From Hydractinia symbiolongicarpus (Eukaryota; Cnidaria; Hydrozoa; Anthoathecata; Hydractiniidae): DNA of 64,000 bases. The DNA is taken from positions 6,572,001 through 6,636,000 of the forward strand of contig NC_079879.1 of the NCBI RefSeq assembly GCF_029227915.1, written 5' to 3'. The position numbers and the translations under genes were made by a program. Shown here in pieces: positions 61,585-64,000 of the stretch. The first letter of the stretch is position 1; each line of letters begins with the position of its first letter. The notes below the pieces were generated by a model that ran no database searches, was not told where the DNA came from, and saw only the letters and a list, made by a program, of their open reading frames with translations.

Positions 61585-62430
61585 CTATGGTACTGTTGTT
61601 GCAGTTCTGGAGATACGGTACTCTTGTTACGGTGCTCTTGTTACGGTACTGTTGCTACGGTACTCTTTTTGCGGTTATGTTGCTACGGTACTGTTATTAC
61701 TGTACTGTTGTTACGGTACTGTTGTTTCGGTACTGTTATTCCGGTACTGCTGCTGCGGTAGTGTTGCTAAGGTACTATTGTTACGGTAATTTTACTACGG
61801 TGCTGTTTCTACGGTACTGTTGTTTCGGTACTTTTGCTACGGTGCTGCTGTAACGGTACTGTTTCTATGGTACTGTTGTTTCGGTACTGTTGCTGCGGTA
61901 ATTTTACTAAGGTACTTTTGTTTCAGTGGTGTTGCTACGGTACTCTTGTTGCGGTAATGTTGCTACGGTACTGTTGTTGCGGTAATGTTGTTATGGCACT
62001 GTTTTTTGGTACTGTTGCTACGGTACTATTGCTACGGTACTGTTGTTACGGTATTGTTGCTGCGGCACTGTTGCTACGGCACTGTTGCTGCGGCACTGTT
62101 GCTACGGCACTGTTGCTGCGGTACTATTGCTGCAGTATTGTTGCTAAGGTACTGTTGTTACGGTACTGTTGTTTCGGTACTACTGTTGCAGTAATGTTGC
62201 TACTATTGTTACGGTACTGTTGTTACGGTAATGTTACTACGGTAATGATGCTACGGTATTGTTGTTACAGTACTGTGTTACGGTACTGTTGCTGCCGTAC
62301 TAATAATACGGATGTTGCTACAAGATTGATGTTTCGGTAGTTCTGTTGCGATAATGTTATTGTTGCTACCGTGTTGTTACTACTGCGTTGTTGCTACCGC
62401 GTTGTTGCTACCGTATTATTATCACAGTAT
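61585..62430. repeat. 14-bp minisatellite, consensus CGGTACTGTTGCTA, about 60 units
   Basis: Head-to-tail units of 14 bp over some 850 bp, for example CGGTACTGTTGTTA, CGGTACTGTTGTTT, CGGCACTGTTGCTG and CGGTAATGTTGCTA. A few units are one base short or fused (near 61990, 62170-62200 and 62270-62330). Variation is concentrated at the last three positions (TTA, CTA, CTG, TTT) and at TACT/TAAT/CACT, and units with CGGCACTG cluster near 62060-62110, a higher-order pattern. Because 14 is not a multiple of 3 and the unit contains no stop in any forward phase, long frames (Leu/Arg/Tyr/Cys-rich) arise in all plus frames and are not evidence of a gene. Confidence 0.95.
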
Positions 62431-64000
62431 TGATATCAAGGTATCAATTGTTGCTATAGCATATCTTTTGCTTTATTGTTTTCAAGGAATTTTTTCGACA
62501 ATATGGTTGATACGATATTGTTTTTGCGGTATTTCAGCTATTTTAATTTTCAAATATTTTTATAGTACCACTCGTTTTAAACCGAGGTAAAAGAAGACAA
62601 GGGAAAATGTCCTGGAAACGACATTTGGAGTCCTAGAACGCCACCAGTCCCCTTTCATAAAAACATAAAAACACGCTCATTTTAAGAAAAGTTGGTAAAC
62701 CACGGAAAAGCACGGCGCGGCTTGTCTGCTTGTAACTACACTTTAGAAAAATATTAATAGCATATACAAAATTTGATAAAATTATAAATATTGCAGTTAA
62801 CCAATGTTTTGGAAATTACGTCTGAAAAATATTCAAATAATCATTTTTGCGACGCTTGTAATCATCACTGACCACAATTTATCATTCAAATCACCAGGTA
62901 AGAATTTCACCATGTGATTAATTGTTTAACGATGTTATTATTAACTTTGCTCCGCCTTCTGCCATCATTATCATGAAAACCACAATTCTTTTTATTTTCT
63001 GACTGCTCAATATTAGAAAAAAGGTTCAGTAGATTATTTTTAATGGTTTCACTAAAGCGGACATTCGGTGAACAAACATTTTTGTTCACTTTGAAGAAGT
63101 TTGATGAAAAAAATAATGGGATGAAATAATGGGGCTGCAAATTGGAAATCGCTCTTGTAAATTACTAGCCTCGTTAAATAAAATTTCTTGGAGGATATCA
63201 AAATTCAGTTTATCGCATATCGCACAGCAGCTTAGACGCGAATACATATTTAATCGAACTGTGAACACGAAGTCAGCACAGCCACATTTAAGGAGGTACT
63301 TATGTTTGTTTGGATGAGTGAGACCATTTGCTCGCTGGCCTCAAATTTTATTTATTTTGTTTAGTTTTGTGATCTTATATGACTTACTTCAATCCTGAAA
63401 ACTACTTCATCATGTATCATTGTCATAAAATGGCATGCTATCAAAACAGCTTTTTGGTGTCTCCAATATGGTTAAATTCAAAAACTAAGAAATTAAAATG
63501 ATAGTCTAAATTTGTTTTACTAATTGCGTATACGCCACTGTTGATTCACGTTCGTAACAGATTTTTTAACTCGTTCAGCACGTCTCGGGTATTGCGATTC
63601 CGGCACGTCACATTGGCAATCAGTTTTCGACGCCCTTATTAAACCAATCAAAGAGCATGAATTTTGTAAACAAAACGGTCATTTTAGAGTTGCTCAACTC
63701 ATGAGTTTTGAAAAGGCCTTTGGGTTTGGTAATAATTTTATATTTTTGGAGTATTTGTTTTTTATTTGTTTCTACATGTTAAGATAATTACTTCTTCACA
63801 ATTTTCAGCTAGTCATAAATCTTGAATAATCTAATTTCAATTTCAAAGTCTGCCTAGCTAAACTTACTCATCATAAGGTGCTAGCCAGCTATCTAGCTAG
63901 ATTTTTGTAATTTTCTCGTTATTTATGGTATTAATGCATTTTATTCTACAAAACACAATGTATAGCTTCAGCAATATGCCTTTTTTTAGGTGCAGACATG
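62431..64000. other. Right end of window, no gene recognised
   Basis: A+T-rich DNA with short frames. A 62-residue plus frame at 63129-63317 has no recognisable family. Near the edge, ACCAATCAAAGAGC (about 63641) is CCAAT-like, and TTTTTTTAG at about 63982-63990 could be a splice acceptor for an exon starting at the very end, but neither can be tested here. Confidence 0.4.

Noticed and set aside
61545-62590. Plus-strand frames up to 168 residues rich in Leu, Arg, Tyr and Cys
   Set aside because: They are produced by the stop-free 14-bp minisatellite in all three forward phases; no splice or start context.

Overview
The window is nuclear DNA of an animal. It is strongly A+T-rich by eye, genes are split by many GT-AG introns, and intergenic and intronic DNA is full of short transposon relics. 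The gene content (a cilium central-pair protein, importin alpha, an ankyrin-repeat TRP channel, a TMEM35/NACHO-type protein, a chromodomain plus C2H2 zinc-finger protein) is metazoan. Base composition and repeat style suggest a cnidarian, perhaps a hydrozoan; that is inference only.

Layout: (1) <1-5310, minus: 5' part of an importin alpha (KPNA2-type) gene, 11 exons, running off the left edge. (2) 5311-8795: intergenic, with retrotransposon fragments and a SINE tail. (3) 8796-30009, plus: an apparently complete SPAG17/PF6 gene; 29 exons join in one frame to 2073 residues. Its introns hold a LINE relic (about 11.1-11.8 kb), MITE-like elements, a SINE and a hairpin-bearing direct repeat. (4) 30010-31566: spacer with a perfect 29-bp inverted repeat and an unexplained coding-like stretch. 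(5) 31567-36401, minus: a xi-class (glutathionyl-hydroquinone reductase, ECM4-like) glutathione transferase, 6 exons, 280 residues. The large first intron holds a 1.5-kb inverted-repeat block with a 289-bp tandem duplication. (6) 36402-41904: repeat-rich spacer. (7) 41905-49345, minus: TRPA-like channel, 11 coding exons, 853 residues. (8) 51949-53409, minus: two-exon TMEM35-family gene, 162 residues. (9) 55247-59178, plus: chromodomain plus C2H2 zinc-finger gene, 4 exons, 572 residues. (10) 59179-64000: no recognised gene, but a striking 14-bp minisatellite at about 61.58-62.43 kb.

The genes do not form an operon or an obvious functional cluster; they look like ordinary independent eukaryotic genes. 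Two minus-strand neighbours (the TRP channel and the TMEM35-family protein, whose vertebrate relative is an acetylcholine-receptor chaperone) may both act in excitable cells, but that is only suggestive. All exon models were built by eye from splice sites, reading phase and remembered family similarity. The fact that five multi-exon genes each join without a frame break is the strongest evidence for them. I did not find a clear new biological system; the best leads are the chromodomain/zinc-finger fusion, the animal-style xi-class GST, the perfect hairpin at 30.36 kb, the duplicated inverted-repeat block at 34.5-36.0 kb and the unexplained open frame at 31.19 kb.
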